NCBI GenBank assembly: GCA_017535945.1 | Contig: JAFXTJ010000030.1 | Coordinates: 1 to 35,791 of the forward strand | Length of the DNA stretch: 35,791 nt | Reading direction: 5' to 3' | From: Lachnospiraceae bacterium | GTDB lineage: Bacteria > Bacillota > Clostridia > Lachnospirales > Lachnospiraceae | Shown: positions 15,450 to 23,446 of the stretch, piece by piece | Numbering within the stretch: position 1 is the stretch's first letter | Layout: every line of letters starts with the position of its first letter | Position numbers and translations under genes: made by a program | The notes under the pieces: model-generated | Told to the model about the DNA's origin: nothing | The model's database searches: none | Seen by the model: only the letters and a program-made list of their open reading frames with translations

Positions 15450-18400
15450 TCAGCCGTCTGCCTCGCCGCCTTCCTCAGCTCCTGTTTCAGCTCCCGTTTC
15501 GCTTCCTGCTTCCTCTTCCTCAAATACAGCCAGGAGTTCCTCCCAATCGACATCCCAGGCCGACGCCTCGGAACCGTCATCCGTGACGATGGCGACCGAT
15601 GCGGGATCGGGCTGCTGTTCCGGCTCCGGTGCTGCCGTGCTCTTCGTATAGATCGTCAGGGTCACATTATGATCCGGCATGGTAAATGCGAGTCTGTTGC
15701 CCTCCACGCCGACATTCAGCGCGCTGTCATCCCACTCCCATCTGTCCCAGACGACATTGTCTCCGGAAAGATTGAGATAGACCTTATCCCCCGCGCTGAA
15801 GCGGTTCCTTGCCGAGCCGTCGGCCCCCGTGACGTAGACATTGCCGGGGCCGTTCACCGAGCCGATCACCACATCGTTCTTCCGCACCGCGGTCCCGAAT
15901 TTGATCGTGATCGACACATTCTTCGAGGGCATCGTGAAGCTGCCGTCACCGGGTGCTCCGGTCTGCACCGCCACATCGGCCGAGCCGATCGACTCGATGG
16001 GTGCGGTGTTGTGTACCGTCTGCAGGATGACCTGCTCGCCCGCCTTAAAGGTGTCGGTGTTCGTGCCATCGGCCTTCTGGGTCCAGGCGCTGCCGTCACC
16101 GGAGGTCCTGATCGTCACCTTGTAGGTGGGATCCGGCGCGGGTGCCGGGGCCGGGACATCCTTAAAGTTCACATAGACCGTGGCGCCGCCTCCTGGCATA
16201 TCGAAATAGGATTCATAGGCGCCGGCCGCCCGGTTCAGCGTCACATCGTTGGACTTGATGGAATCCAGCTCCGCCTTGCTGGTGTCAATGCCGATGAAGA
16301 CACGCTCGCCGGTCCGGAACTTGGTCCTCTTCTTATCGCTGCTGTCGCAGGTCCAGGCGCTTCCCTCGCCCTTTACCACCAGATAGGCCTCGTATTCCTC
16401 ATCGGCTTTTTTGAAGTTGACATAGACCGTGGCACCGCCCTTGGGCATCGTGAACGAGGCGGAATAGGAACCGTCGCTCACCATGCTGATCTTGGCATCC
16501 CGGGAGGTGATCGAATCCAGCTGCGAGGTGTTGCTCGTCGTCTGGATCAGGACCTGTTCGCCCTCCTTGAAGAAGCGGACATTCTCCCCCTTGGTGTTCT
16601 GGGTCCAGGCGCCGCCGTCGCCGCTCACGACGAGGTAGGCCTCATGCTCCTGCTCGGCTTCCTTCTCAAAGACGGCCGTGAGGGTCACATTGCGCTCCGG
16701 CATGTAGAAATACTTCGCACCGGTGCGGGAATCCGTCGTGAGATCAACGCCGTCCGCACGCAGGCTCTGCAGGATATAGCCGTTCTGCAGCTTGGTCTGC
16801 ACCATGACCTTCTCGCCGCGGGTGAAACCGGTCCTGGGGCTGCCCTTGTCCGAGGTGGTCCACAGCTGGCCGCCCTCGCCTCTGGTAACGGTACTCACCG
16901 CGTAAGTGCTCTCGGGATTCTTCTCAAAGACCGCCGTGAGCCTGACTTCCTTGGCGGGCATCAGGAATTTGAACTGGCCGCCCGGATTGACCTCCCTGCT
17001 GTCCCAGCGGACGAACCGCCAGCCTCTGGCAGGTGTCGCGTAGACGTTCACCCACACATTGGCCTGTGCCTTGTCATATTCGGCGTAGGCGCTGCCCTGT
17101 CCGCTCTCGCTCACCGTGATCTTGTAGAGTTTGGCCTGATCCCGTTCGCAGACGGCCTGGATGAGCACATCATTGTCCGGCATCGTAAAGGTGATCGGAT
17201 TCTCGTTCTTCAGGTCGTTGGTCAGACCCTCGGAGTTCCATTTTACAAAATGGAAGCCGGTCTTCGGATTGCACTTCGCCTTGATCTTGGTGCCCTTGAC
17301 CGCGCTGGTGGCGGAGAGCTCCACGGTGCTGTTCTCCATGTAGCCCAGCTTCACCGCGTGATTGTTGGAATTCTTCTCGAATAACGCCTTGACGGTGATG
17401 TCCTTGTCGGGCATCGTGAACTTGTTATCCGAAGCGACACTCACATCGCCGCTCTGCCATTCCTTGAAGTGCCAGTCCTTGTCCGGCGTCGGTGTCAGGA
17501 CGATGACCGAACCGACCGTTGCGGTCGCCACATTGGACTTCAGCTGGCCCTTGCCCTCGATCTCGAGGCTGATCTTGTGCGCCACGGCCTTGGGGGCCTG
17601 CTTCTGATCCGCCTGCTTTGTCTGTGTTTTCTGTGCTACCGCCTGGGAAGCCTGCGCGGACTGCTCGGTCTTTTTCTTCGCACCGGCGACCTGCTGTTTC
17701 TTCTCATTCTGGGTATCGATCGCTTCCTTCACTTCTTCGCTCACCGCATTGGCTTCGCCGACACGGATCTTTATCGCCGCGAAATTGCTCGCGTAGTCCA
17801 CGGCATGATCGATATGGACGCTGCGGACATCCTCGGCGAACACATAGAGCGTATAATCACCGGCGGGAGTCTCGGCCGGGATGTTCACCAGCACATCTCC
17901 GGTCGCCGCGATCTCGCTCAGCATGCCGTAGGCGGTCACATTGCCGTCCGCGTCCGTCAGCATCCCGGAGATCCCGGAGTAATTGACGCCGGGGTCCGCC
18001 TCGCCGATGCTCTGCACGTCGACCAGGAAGCCGTAGCCTGCGGGGACCACATTATTCGAATTGTCCTTGCGCGCCGCGGCAAATCCGCTGCCGCCCTTGA
18101 GGGTCAGCTGGTAGTAATTGTCATCCGTGGTAGCGACCGGTGCGAGATAGACCGGCTTGTATTCCTCCGCAGGGTAGGTAAAGGCGATGGCGTCCGGGTT
18201 GAGATTGAGTGCCGGCGCGATATAGACGAGTTCATCCGGAGAAACGCTCGTCATGTTGCCTGCCGCGTCCACGGCCGCATAGCCGCTGCCGGCAGCCGTG
18301 CGCAGCGCGTAGGTGGCATCCGTGTCATAGATGCGCATGTTCTCCTTGGCAAGCGTCCCGGGATTGCCGAGCCCGTAGGCGGCATCCTGCATCTCCGACT

Positions 18401-18896
18401 GATCCGGCAGGAAGATATAGTCGCCGCTTAAGGGTGTGTCTCCGCCGTTCCCGCTGCTCTGCAGGATTGCCTGACGCTCTGTCCGGGAGAAATTCCCCAT
18501 ATAGAATTCACTGTTCAGATAGCTGCGGATGCTGCTGTTCGCGTAATCCGTCCCGCCATTCTCATCCATGTGCCTGCGGGAGAGCGCGTAAGCGGAATCC
18601 AGCAGGATGCTGCCCGCGCCATAGGCGGTGCTGTTTTTGTCCAGGACGCGGAAGCAGATCGGATAATTACCCTGATTGCCGAAATAGACATAGCAGCCGT
18701 TCCATTCGCTGCCCGCTCCCTGCGGGTTGTACAGCGCCCCGGTCCCCAGCTCGACGGCCGGTGCGCCCGTCCCGGGATCGGCGGCGGCATAGACCGTTGC
18801 GGTACCTGTAAGCGGCATCACGGTCTGCAGCACGAGCGTGAACATCATGACGGCCGCTGTTAAATATCTCTTTATCCTGTCAGTCATTATTTTCAT
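15450..18896 (-). CDS. Large secreted protein with eight B-repeat-like modules
   Basis: This 1148-residue protein has a Sec signal (about 1-37, cleavage near VYA). An N-terminal module (about 50-240, with CYVYFGNQGNYPICFRVLD and a SxxRxYLN segment) is like the DUF6273 domain. A beta-rich module spans about 260-380, and a Gln/Lys/Ala linker about 385-445. Then come eight tandem modules of about 70-85 residues, each ending in a variant of FTMPxxxVTVxVxF, the divergent InlB B-repeat pattern; modules 4-8 share GxGSAWT-like openings. The tail is very acidic. I see no LPXTG, SLH or C-terminal helix, so it may be released or held non-covalently. It has GAGGTG before its ATG and lies 37 bases before the first leader peptide gene, in one operon. 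Confidence 0.88.
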   Translation of the reverse strand: MKIMTDRIKRYLTAAVMMFTLVLQTVMPLTGTATVYAAADPGTGAPAVELGTGALYNPQGAGSEWNGCYVYFGNQGNYPICFRVLDKNSTAYGAGSILLDSAYALSRRHMDENGGTDYANSSIRSYLNSEFYMGNFSRTERQAILQSSGNGGDTPLSGDYIFLPDQSEMQDAAYGLGNPGTLAKENMRIYDTDATYALRTAAGSGYAAVDAAGNMTSVSPDELVYIAPALNLNPDAIAFTYPAEEYKPVYLAPVATTDDNYYQLTLKGGSGFAAARKDNSNNVVPAGYGFLVDVQSIGEADPGVNYSGISGMLTDADGNVTAYGMLSEIAATGDVLVNIPAETPAGDYTLYVFAEDVRSVHIDHAVDYASNFAAIKIRVGEANAVSEEVKEAIDTQNEKKQQVAGAKKKTEQSAQASQAVAQKTQTKQADQKQAPKAVAHKISLEIEGKGQLKSNVATATVGSVIVLTPTPDKDWHFKEWQSGDVSVASDNKFTMPDKDITVKALFEKNSNNHAVKLGYMENSTVELSATSAVKGTKIKAKCNPKTGFHFVKWNSEGLTNDLKNENPITFTMPDNDVLIQAVCERDQAKLYKITVSESGQGSAYAEYDKAQANVWVNVYATPARGWRFVRWDSREVNPGGQFKFLMPAKEVRLTAVFEKNPESTYAVSTVTRGEGGQLWTTSDKGSPRTGFTRGEKVMVQTKLQNGYILQSLRADGVDLTTDSRTGAKYFYMPERNVTLTAVFEKEAEQEHEAYLVVSGDGGAWTQNTKGENVRFFKEGEQVLIQTTSNTSQLDSITSRDAKISMVSDGSYSASFTMPKGGATVYVNFKKADEEYEAYLVVKGEGSAWTCDSSDKKRTKFRTGERVFIGIDTSKAELDSIKSNDVTLNRAAGAYESYFDMPGGGATVYVNFKDVPAPAPAPDPTYKVTIRTSGDGSAWTQKADGTNTDTFKAGEQVILQTVHNTAPIESIGSADVAVQTGAPGDGSFTMPSKNVSITIKFGTAVRKNDVVIGSVNGPGNVYVTGADGSARNRFSAGDKVYLNLSGDNVVWDRWEWDDSALNVGVEGNRLAFTMPDHNVTLTIYTKSTAAPEPEQQPDPASVAIVTDDGSEASAWDVDWEELLAVFEEEEAGSETGAETGAEEGGEADG

Positions 18897-18915
18897 GGCT
18901 TTTCACCTCATATTC

Positions 18916-18931
18916 AAACGGCAGGCCGTTT
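18916..18931 (-). other. Small stem-loop between MetQ-like and repeat-protein genes
   Basis: AAACGGC and GCCGTTT form a perfect 7-bp stem with a 2-base loop, overlapping the stop codon of the upstream gene. No T-run follows, so it is more likely an RNA stability or attenuation element than a terminator. Confidence 0.35.
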
Positions 18932-19916
18932 AAGATCCTGCGTAGGGGACAACGGCGCCGGCGTATTTCGTCTGCATATAGGTCTGCAGATCGGAGCCCT
19001 GCAGCACCTCCACCAGTTTCTTCACACGGGGATCCTCCGCGTTCTCCCGCTTCACCGCGATGATGTTGGCATAACGGCTTGCGGCGGCGGAATCAGGAGC
19101 CTCATAGGCCAGCGCGTCCTGATCCAGTGTGTAGAGTGCCTGTCTGGCGTAGTTGCCGTTCATCACGACAAAGGCCGATTCGGCGATCGCCGCAGGCACC
19201 TGGGACGCATCCATGAGGGATATCGTGATGCCCTTGGGGTTATCCCGGATATCCTCGATGGAAGCGGCATCCTCTTTGGCCGGATCCAGCGACAGGAGTC
19301 CGCAGTCGGCGAGAAGTTTCAGGGCTCTCGCCTGATTGGCGGTATCCCGCGGGACGGTGATGATGTCGCCGTTTGATAGTTCACTGAGGGAATGCTTCCT
19401 GCCCCGGTAGATCCCCAGGGGCTCGAAATGGATCTTGCCCACGGATACGAGATCCGTGCCCTGTTCCTCATTAAAGGTCTTCAGGTATTCTTCGTGCTGG
19501 AAATAGTTGCATTCGTAGATGTCGGCATCGACGAGCAGATTGGGCATCATGTAATCGTCGTAATCCGCATTCACATAGAGCTGGATCCCTTCGCTCGCGA
19601 GAGCTGTCTGGGCCATTTTGAGGATCTCCTCATGGGCTCCCGGACAGGCCACGACCGTCAGGGCTCCTTCCGGTACCGTCTCCGCGTCGCCGTTCCATTC
19701 CACGGCCGGCTTGGTGTCCGACGGCTGATCCTGTGTCTGCTGCGCCGCAGGCTGATCGGCTGCCGGCAGCGTGGTGGAGGCCACGGGATCGCCTCCCTGC
19801 TTGCCGCAGCCGGCCGTCACGGCCAGCAGCAGAGACAGCCCGGTGATTGCGCATACGCGCCCGAGAGGGCGCGTATTCTCACTGTCTGTTCTGTTTTTAA
19901 GAATCATAATCTTCAT
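18930..19916 (-). CDS. MetQ/NlpA-family substrate-binding lipoprotein (orphan)
   Basis: This 328-residue lipoprotein has signal peptide and lipobox VTAGC (Cys about 37), then a Gln/Pro/Thr-rich linker to about 72 and a NlpA-type binding domain. Family landmarks are visible: ADIYECNYFQHEEYLKTFNEEQG, KIHFEPLGIYRGRKHSL, TVPRDTANQARALKLLADCGLL and YANIIAVK. Relatives bind methionine or similar amino acids for the MetNI transporter, but no MetN or MetI is encoded in the window. The ATG has AGGAGGG upstream. Placed between the HATPase-like gene and the secreted repeat protein, it may act as a ligand sensor or donate substrate to a transporter elsewhere. The ligand is not deducible. Confidence 0.9.
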   Translation of the reverse strand: MKIMILKNRTDSENTRPLGRVCAITGLSLLLAVTAGCGKQGGDPVASTTLPAADQPAAQQTQDQPSDTKPAVEWNGDAETVPEGALTVVACPGAHEEILKMAQTALASEGIQLYVNADYDDYMMPNLLVDADIYECNYFQHEEYLKTFNEEQGTDLVSVGKIHFEPLGIYRGRKHSLSELSNGDIITVPRDTANQARALKLLADCGLLSLDPAKEDAASIEDIRDNPKGITISLMDASQVPAAIAESAFVVMNGNYARQALYTLDQDALAYEAPDSAAASRYANIIAVKRENAEDPRVKKLVEVLQGSDLQTYMQTKYAGAVVPYAGS

Positions 19917-19966
19917 CGTCTTACCCTCCTGATATTACTAAAGAGGGATCGGAGATCAAAAACGGT

Positions 19967-20608
19967 TCATTTTCCGACAGAACGTTCTACTACGATCTCC
20001 ACATGATCCTTCCTGATGCTGACGCGCACATCGTCCGCCAGATTGGCGAGCACGGAACGCTCCAGCTCGTCCCAGGGCTCTCTGTCCTCGAAATCGTCCG
20101 TTTTATCCAGATCGATATACTGTTCTTCCAGTGAATTGCGGTAGCCGGCCAGAGACCATGCCATCTGTGCGGTATTTCCCGCCATCATCTCCATGCCGTA
20201 GTTATAGAAATCCGTCACCGGCGCGTCGGCGACGATCTGCGCCGATTCGTCAAAAGAGAGGACCGCCGTGGCGATCATGTCCTTTAACTTGCCGATGATG
20301 CCGGTGGCCGCGGCGTTCTTCCTGTCCTTGGAGGAAGCGATGAGCGCCTCCCTGCGGCTGACCGTCATATCCACCGTGCTGCTCAGATACAGACGTGTCT
20401 TCTTCTGATCGCCCTCGATCCGGAACATCGCGCGGAAATCATCATCCGTGATCCCGGCCAGCATCCCGAGCAGTTCCTCGGTGAGCAGACGGATCCGGAG
20501 ACTCTCCTTGGCGGCAAAGCCCTGCGACGCGGCATAATCCTCCGCGTACGCGAGCGCCTCGGCCATGCTCTCCTCTTCGGGCGTCACATAGATCTCTTCC
20601 CTGTCCAT
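19967..20608 (-). CDS. Divergent HATPase-like protein linked to STAS gene
   Basis: This is a 213-residue soluble protein. The segment ESLRIRLLTEELLGML occupies the position of the GHKL N box but lacks the usual Asn, and no clear G1 or G2 glycine boxes are seen, so ATP binding is doubtful. The C-terminal half is acidic (DLDKTDDFEDREPWDELE) and ends in a beta-rich IRKDHVEIVVER. It follows a STAS gene directly, as RsbW-type partners do; it could be a degenerate kinase acting as a pure binding partner. The ATG at 20608 with GAGG 6 bases upstream is chosen; a GTG at 20620, overlapping the STAS stop as GTGA, is the alternative. Confidence 0.7.
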   Translation of the reverse strand: MDREEIYVTPEEESMAEALAYAEDYAASQGFAAKESLRIRLLTEELLGMLAGITDDDFRAMFRIEGDQKKTRLYLSSTVDMTVSRREALIASSKDRKNAAATGIIGKLKDMIATAVLSFDESAQIVADAPVTDFYNYGMEMMAGNTAQMAWSLAGYRNSLEEQYIDLDKTDDFEDREPWDELERSVLANLADDVRVSIRKDHVEIVVERSVGK

Positions 20609-20616
20609 AGATAACC

Positions 20617-20916
20617 TCACTCCAGAGTCAGGATCTCGGTAAACCCGGTCACCTCGAAGATCTCGCGCACCTCGTTCGTCACGTTGCGGATCACCATCTC
20701 GCCCCTGCCGTTGACGGTCTTCTGGGTGGCGAGCAGGACACGCAGCCCGGCACTGGAGATGTACTGGAGCTTCGCGGCGTCAAAGATGACCGAATGCGCC
20801 TCCGCCAGTTCCGGCTTGATGGACTCTTCCAGTTCCCTGGCCGTTGTGGTGTCAAGCCTTCCCTCCAGCGTCACCGTGAGCTTGCCCTCTTCCATGGTCT
20901 TCTTGATATCCAACAT
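20617..20916 (-). CDS. STAS-domain anti-sigma factor antagonist (copy A)
   Basis: This 99-residue single-domain protein of the RsbV/SpoIIAA type should switch partners depending on phosphorylation of a conserved serine. The motif LQYISSAGLRVLL holds the target serine. The expected fold pattern (beta start LTVTLEGRLDT, end FEVTGFTEILTLE) is complete. The start at 20916 is chosen over a Met five codons earlier because that earlier ATG overlaps the GGAGGG ribosome site. It is the first gene after the extended -10 promoter at 20961, so it leads the operon for the secreted protein, peptides and exporter. It is a paralog of the protein at 22695-22994. Confidence 0.92.
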   Translation of the reverse strand: MLDIKKTMEEGKLTVTLEGRLDTTTARELEESIKPELAEAHSVIFDAAKLQYISSAGLRVLLATQKTVNGRGEMVIRNVTNEVREIFEVTGFTEILTLE

Positions 20917-20960
20917 GTCAACACCCTCCATAACTAAAGAAAAAACATACAGATAGTTGC

Positions 20961-20988
20961 ATTATATCACATTTTCCTCATCCCGCAA
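20961..20988 (-). promoter_or_regulatory. Extended -10 promoter of the export operon
   Basis: The minus strand reads TGATATAAT (20969-20961), a full extended -10. The best upstream hexamer is TTGCGG (20988-20983) with a 16-base spacer, only three of six matches to a -35. The -10 lies just beyond the stop codon of the zinc-ribbon gene, and transcription should begin near 20954, about 37 bases before the STAS start. A T-rich stretch follows but has no terminator stem. Confidence 0.7.
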
Positions 20989-21193
20989 AGTAATTGATCT
21001 TCTGACATGCCGGACACAGTGTCGAGGGCTTCTTCAGGTTCACGTTAAGCTTTGCGCCGCAGTGCGTGCAGGTGAACACCTCATACTTGGCGTTCGGATC
21101 GGTCTTCTCAAATACGACCGTCTGCAGCCCGCCGTTCACCTCATCCAGCGCGCCGTCCTCCAGTTCCTGTCTGCCGTTTGTTTCTTCCGCCAT
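20978..21193 (-). CDS. Zinc-ribbon peptide with double-glycine leader
   Basis: This 71-residue protein starts with a 22-residue acidic segment ending GALDEVNGG, which matches the leaders of the two peptides beside the exporter. The remaining 49 residues carry two CxxC knuckles (Cys42/Cys45 in TCTHCG and Cys60/Cys63 in LCPACQ), spaced as in a zinc ribbon or rubredoxin-like fold. The gene has a strong AAAGGAGGG site and follows the nucleotidase gene by 31 bases. If the leader is real, a metal-binding mini-protein would be exported after cleavage by the C39 transporter encoded about 6.5 kb away. If not, it is a small cytoplasmic zinc protein. Confidence 0.85.
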   Translation of the reverse strand: MAEETNGRQELEDGALDEVNGGLQTVVFEKTDPNAKYEVFTCTHCGAKLNVNLKKPSTLCPACQKINYFAG

Positions 21194-21224
21194 CGTTTTT
21201 CCCTCCTTTTTCCGCTGCGGACAC

Positions 21225-22685
21225 TCAGTCCGTGCATGTCAGGCGCCCGAAGCGCACGGGCGCAGCCGTCCTGTGTGTCTCAAAATGCCTTTCCATCGCA
21301 TCCCTGTCATTATCCGCCAGTTTGCGCACCGTGACCGTATCGCCGATCTCCTCCTGTCCGATCCCGAGGAAAGGAGTGATATTCCGGAATACATAGCCCG
21401 TGATCCCGACTCTCAGGTGCGCGGCCGGATCGACCGGTTCCCCGCGGTACAGGATCTCCCTGATCTCCCGGTCTCCGGAACGGACCTCCACCGAAAGCGT
21501 GCCGGAGAACAGGAAGAAGATATTTGCGCCCTCCCAGGCCTCCCTGCGGTAGATATGGTGCAGCATCGCGGTCAGCCGCTCCCCGGTCATCTCCAGTTCA
21601 TAGACCGCGTTCTCATAGGGAAATGAGACCATGAGATCCCGCTTCGTCACGACCGGTCCCATCTCCCTGGCCCAGATCACGTTGGTCGTGAGAAAAAACA
21701 CATCCGATCCGAAGATCTCCGCGTAGAGATCCGCAAAGAGATCTCCCAGTTCCGTCTCCCGGTGAAATCCGGGATGGGTATAGGTCTGCGGCCAGGTGAC
21801 GAGCGTCCGGTCGTATTTGCGGTCTGTCTCCGCCACGAACCGGTCATAGTAAAACGCGACCAGCGGATCCTCTCCGCAGACCGTCTCGTCGACCGGGCAC
21901 AGCTGCCAGGTATAATGATCCGGCCGGCGTGACTCTTTGTCCACATACAGGTCGAAGCGGCCGATCTGTCCGCTGCCGCAGCCCGCCTGCACGATGGGGA
22001 TCCCTCCGATGACGAGCGGTTCCTCCATGCGCGTGTGGGAATGTCCGCCGATGATGAAGTCCACTCCGGGCAGCCCGCTCTCCGCAAGCTGTTTGTCCTC
22101 CTCGATCCCGATGTGGGTCATGAGGATCGTGACATCGGCGGGATCCTCCGCGGTCTCCGCGAGCACCTTACCGATCTCCTCCCGCACATCCCGGATGCTC
22201 ACGGCGTCGTCCACGAGTTCCTCCTGACGGAAATGCTCCGCCACGGTCTGTGTGAGCAGTCCGATGAAGCGCAGCTTCACGCCGCCCCGCACCACGTCCC
22301 GGTAAGGCAGGAAAACCCTGCGGTTCAGTTCCTTGATGTAGATATTGGCACAGACGATCGGAAAATCCGCGCATTTCTCGAGGAACAGCAGATGGGACAG
22401 TCCGTAGTCGGCTTCGTGGTTGCCCGCACTGAACACATCCGGTTCCAGCGCGTTGACCAGTTTCACCGTGGAGAGGCCCTTATACTCTCTGTCGATGACG
22501 GACCCCATGAACATATCCCCGGCGATCACATAGATCACCTGCTCTTCCCGCCCCCTGACATCATGCACGAAGCCGGAAAGCCTCGCTATGCCGCCGGTGC
22601 GGATACCGTCCCTGTCCGCGGGCGCGAAATCCCCGTGGATATCATTGGAATGAAGCAGTACGATGTGCGTTAGCGATGAAGGCAA
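21225..22685 (-). CDS. Cytoplasmic 5'-nucleotidase-like metallophosphatase
   Basis: This 486-residue protein has a two-domain UshA/YunD pattern. The N-terminal calcineurin-like phosphatase domain has metal motifs HSNDIHGDF (about 12-20), AGDMFMGS (55-62), GNHEADYG (88-95), MTHIG and GGHSHT. The C-terminal 5'-nucleotidase domain spans about 320-480. Such enzymes release phosphate from nucleotides or related molecules. Most relatives are exported, but there is no signal peptide here, so it should act in the cytoplasm like YunD. The only possible start after the in-frame upstream stop is TTG at 22685, with GGAG further upstream; initiation may be weak and coupled to the STAS gene ending 9 bases before. 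Confidence 0.9.
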   Translation of the reverse strand: MPSSLTHIVLLHSNDIHGDFAPADRDGIRTGGIARLSGFVHDVRGREEQVIYVIAGDMFMGSVIDREYKGLSTVKLVNALEPDVFSAGNHEADYGLSHLLFLEKCADFPIVCANIYIKELNRRVFLPYRDVVRGGVKLRFIGLLTQTVAEHFRQEELVDDAVSIRDVREEIGKVLAETAEDPADVTILMTHIGIEEDKQLAESGLPGVDFIIGGHSHTRMEEPLVIGGIPIVQAGCGSGQIGRFDLYVDKESRRPDHYTWQLCPVDETVCGEDPLVAFYYDRFVAETDRKYDRTLVTWPQTYTHPGFHRETELGDLFADLYAEIFGSDVFFLTTNVIWAREMGPVVTKRDLMVSFPYENAVYELEMTGERLTAMLHHIYRREAWEGANIFFLFSGTLSVEVRSGDREIREILYRGEPVDPAAHLRVGITGYVFRNITPFLGIGQEEIGDTVTVRKLADNDRDAMERHFETHRTAAPVRFGRLTCTD

Positions 22686-22694
22686 AGCGCCCGG

Positions 22695-22994
22695 TCACTC
22701 CTGCTCAAACAGATCGATCATCCCGGTCACGCGGAAGATCTCCCGCACGCCGTCAGACATGTTGCGCAGGACGAGTCCGTCCCGCTCCTTCATGAATTTG
22801 CGTGCCGAGATCAGGACCCGCAGACCCGCGCTGGAAATATAGATGAGTTTCGTGAGGTCGACGACGATCCTGCGCGCGCCCTTTAAGTGTTCGTTCATCA
22901 CGCGGTCGAACTCGACGGCGCTCACAGTATCCAGCCGTCCCTCGAGGGACAGGATGTGTTCTCTGTCAATGACTTCTTCCGTGATATTCAGCAT
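22695..22994 (-). CDS. STAS-domain anti-sigma factor antagonist (copy B)
   Basis: This 99-residue RsbV/SpoIIAA-type protein has the phosphorylation motif LIYISSAGLRVLI intact and the terminal EIFRVTGMIDLFEQE element typical of the fold. Its start overlaps the end of the RsbW-like gene by 7 bases, and that gene in turn overlaps the SpoIIE gene, so phosphatase, kinase and antagonist are produced as one unit. Paralog of the protein at 20617-20916. Confidence 0.93.
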   Translation of the reverse strand: MLNITEEVIDREHILSLEGRLDTVSAVEFDRVMNEHLKGARRIVVDLTKLIYISSAGLRVLISARKFMKERDGLVLRNMSDGVREIFRVTGMIDLFEQE

Positions 22995-23446
22995 GATCCG
23001 TTCTCTCCCTGTTGATCCCCCGCCGGAGCGATCCGTTTGTGAATGGTCAGCATGTTGCTGCCGTCCCTGTATTCGTAGGTGACCTGATCCATGCGCTTCT
23101 TCACCATGTAGATCCCCAGGCCGCCGATCTTTCTCTCCATGCCGGAGAGCGTCACATCGGGGTCCTCCCGCTCGAGCGGATTGAAGGGCACCCCCTGATC
23201 GATAAAGGTCAGCACCAGTTCCGGCGGTTCCGTTTCCGTGGCCGGTATCACCTCCGAACGGATGAGCGCCATGCCGACACTGTCCTTATAGGCGTAATTG
23301 CAGATATTGACAAAGATCTCCTCCGCACTGATATGGAGCTGTACGCTGACCCTCCTCGGGCAGTTTAACGGCTCCAGATCCTCCTCGAGAAATCCCAGCA
23401 CCCGGTCCAGATTTTCGTTTCTTGCTTCCAGTCTGAGTTCACGCAT
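22988..23446 (-). CDS. RsbW-like anti-sigma factor/serine kinase (copy 2)
   Basis: This 152-residue GHKL protein has N box EEIFVNICNYAYK, G1 box DQGVPFNP, and G2 box IGGLGIYMVKK. The start MRELRLEAR at 23446 is chosen because it has GGGAGG upstream, aligns with the paralog at 9654-10064 (MVRELTLEA), and overlaps the phosphatase stop by 8 bases; a longer frame to 23542 would run inside the phosphatase gene. It carries a C-terminal extension (PAGDQQGENGSC) absent from the paralog. Likely substrate is the STAS protein encoded directly downstream; the second binding partner (a sigma factor or other effector) is not in the window. Confidence 0.92.
   Translation of the reverse strand: MRELRLEARNENLDRVLGFLEEDLEPLNCPRRVSVQLHISAEEIFVNICNYAYKDSVGMALIRSEVIPATETEPPELVLTFIDQGVPFNPLEREDPDVTLSGMERKIGGLGIYMVKKRMDQVTYEYRDGSNMLTIHKRIAPAGDQQGENGSC

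Noticed and set aside
15206-15580. A 124-residue version of the leader peptide protein
   Set aside because: Its first 56 residues overlap the end of the large secreted protein gene in another frame. The internal ATG at 15412 has a perfect ribosome site and gives a classic double-glycine leader.
18916-18931. Terminator between the MetQ-like gene and the secreted protein gene
   Set aside because: The stem is short and there is no T-run after it; the ribosome site of the next gene follows at once.
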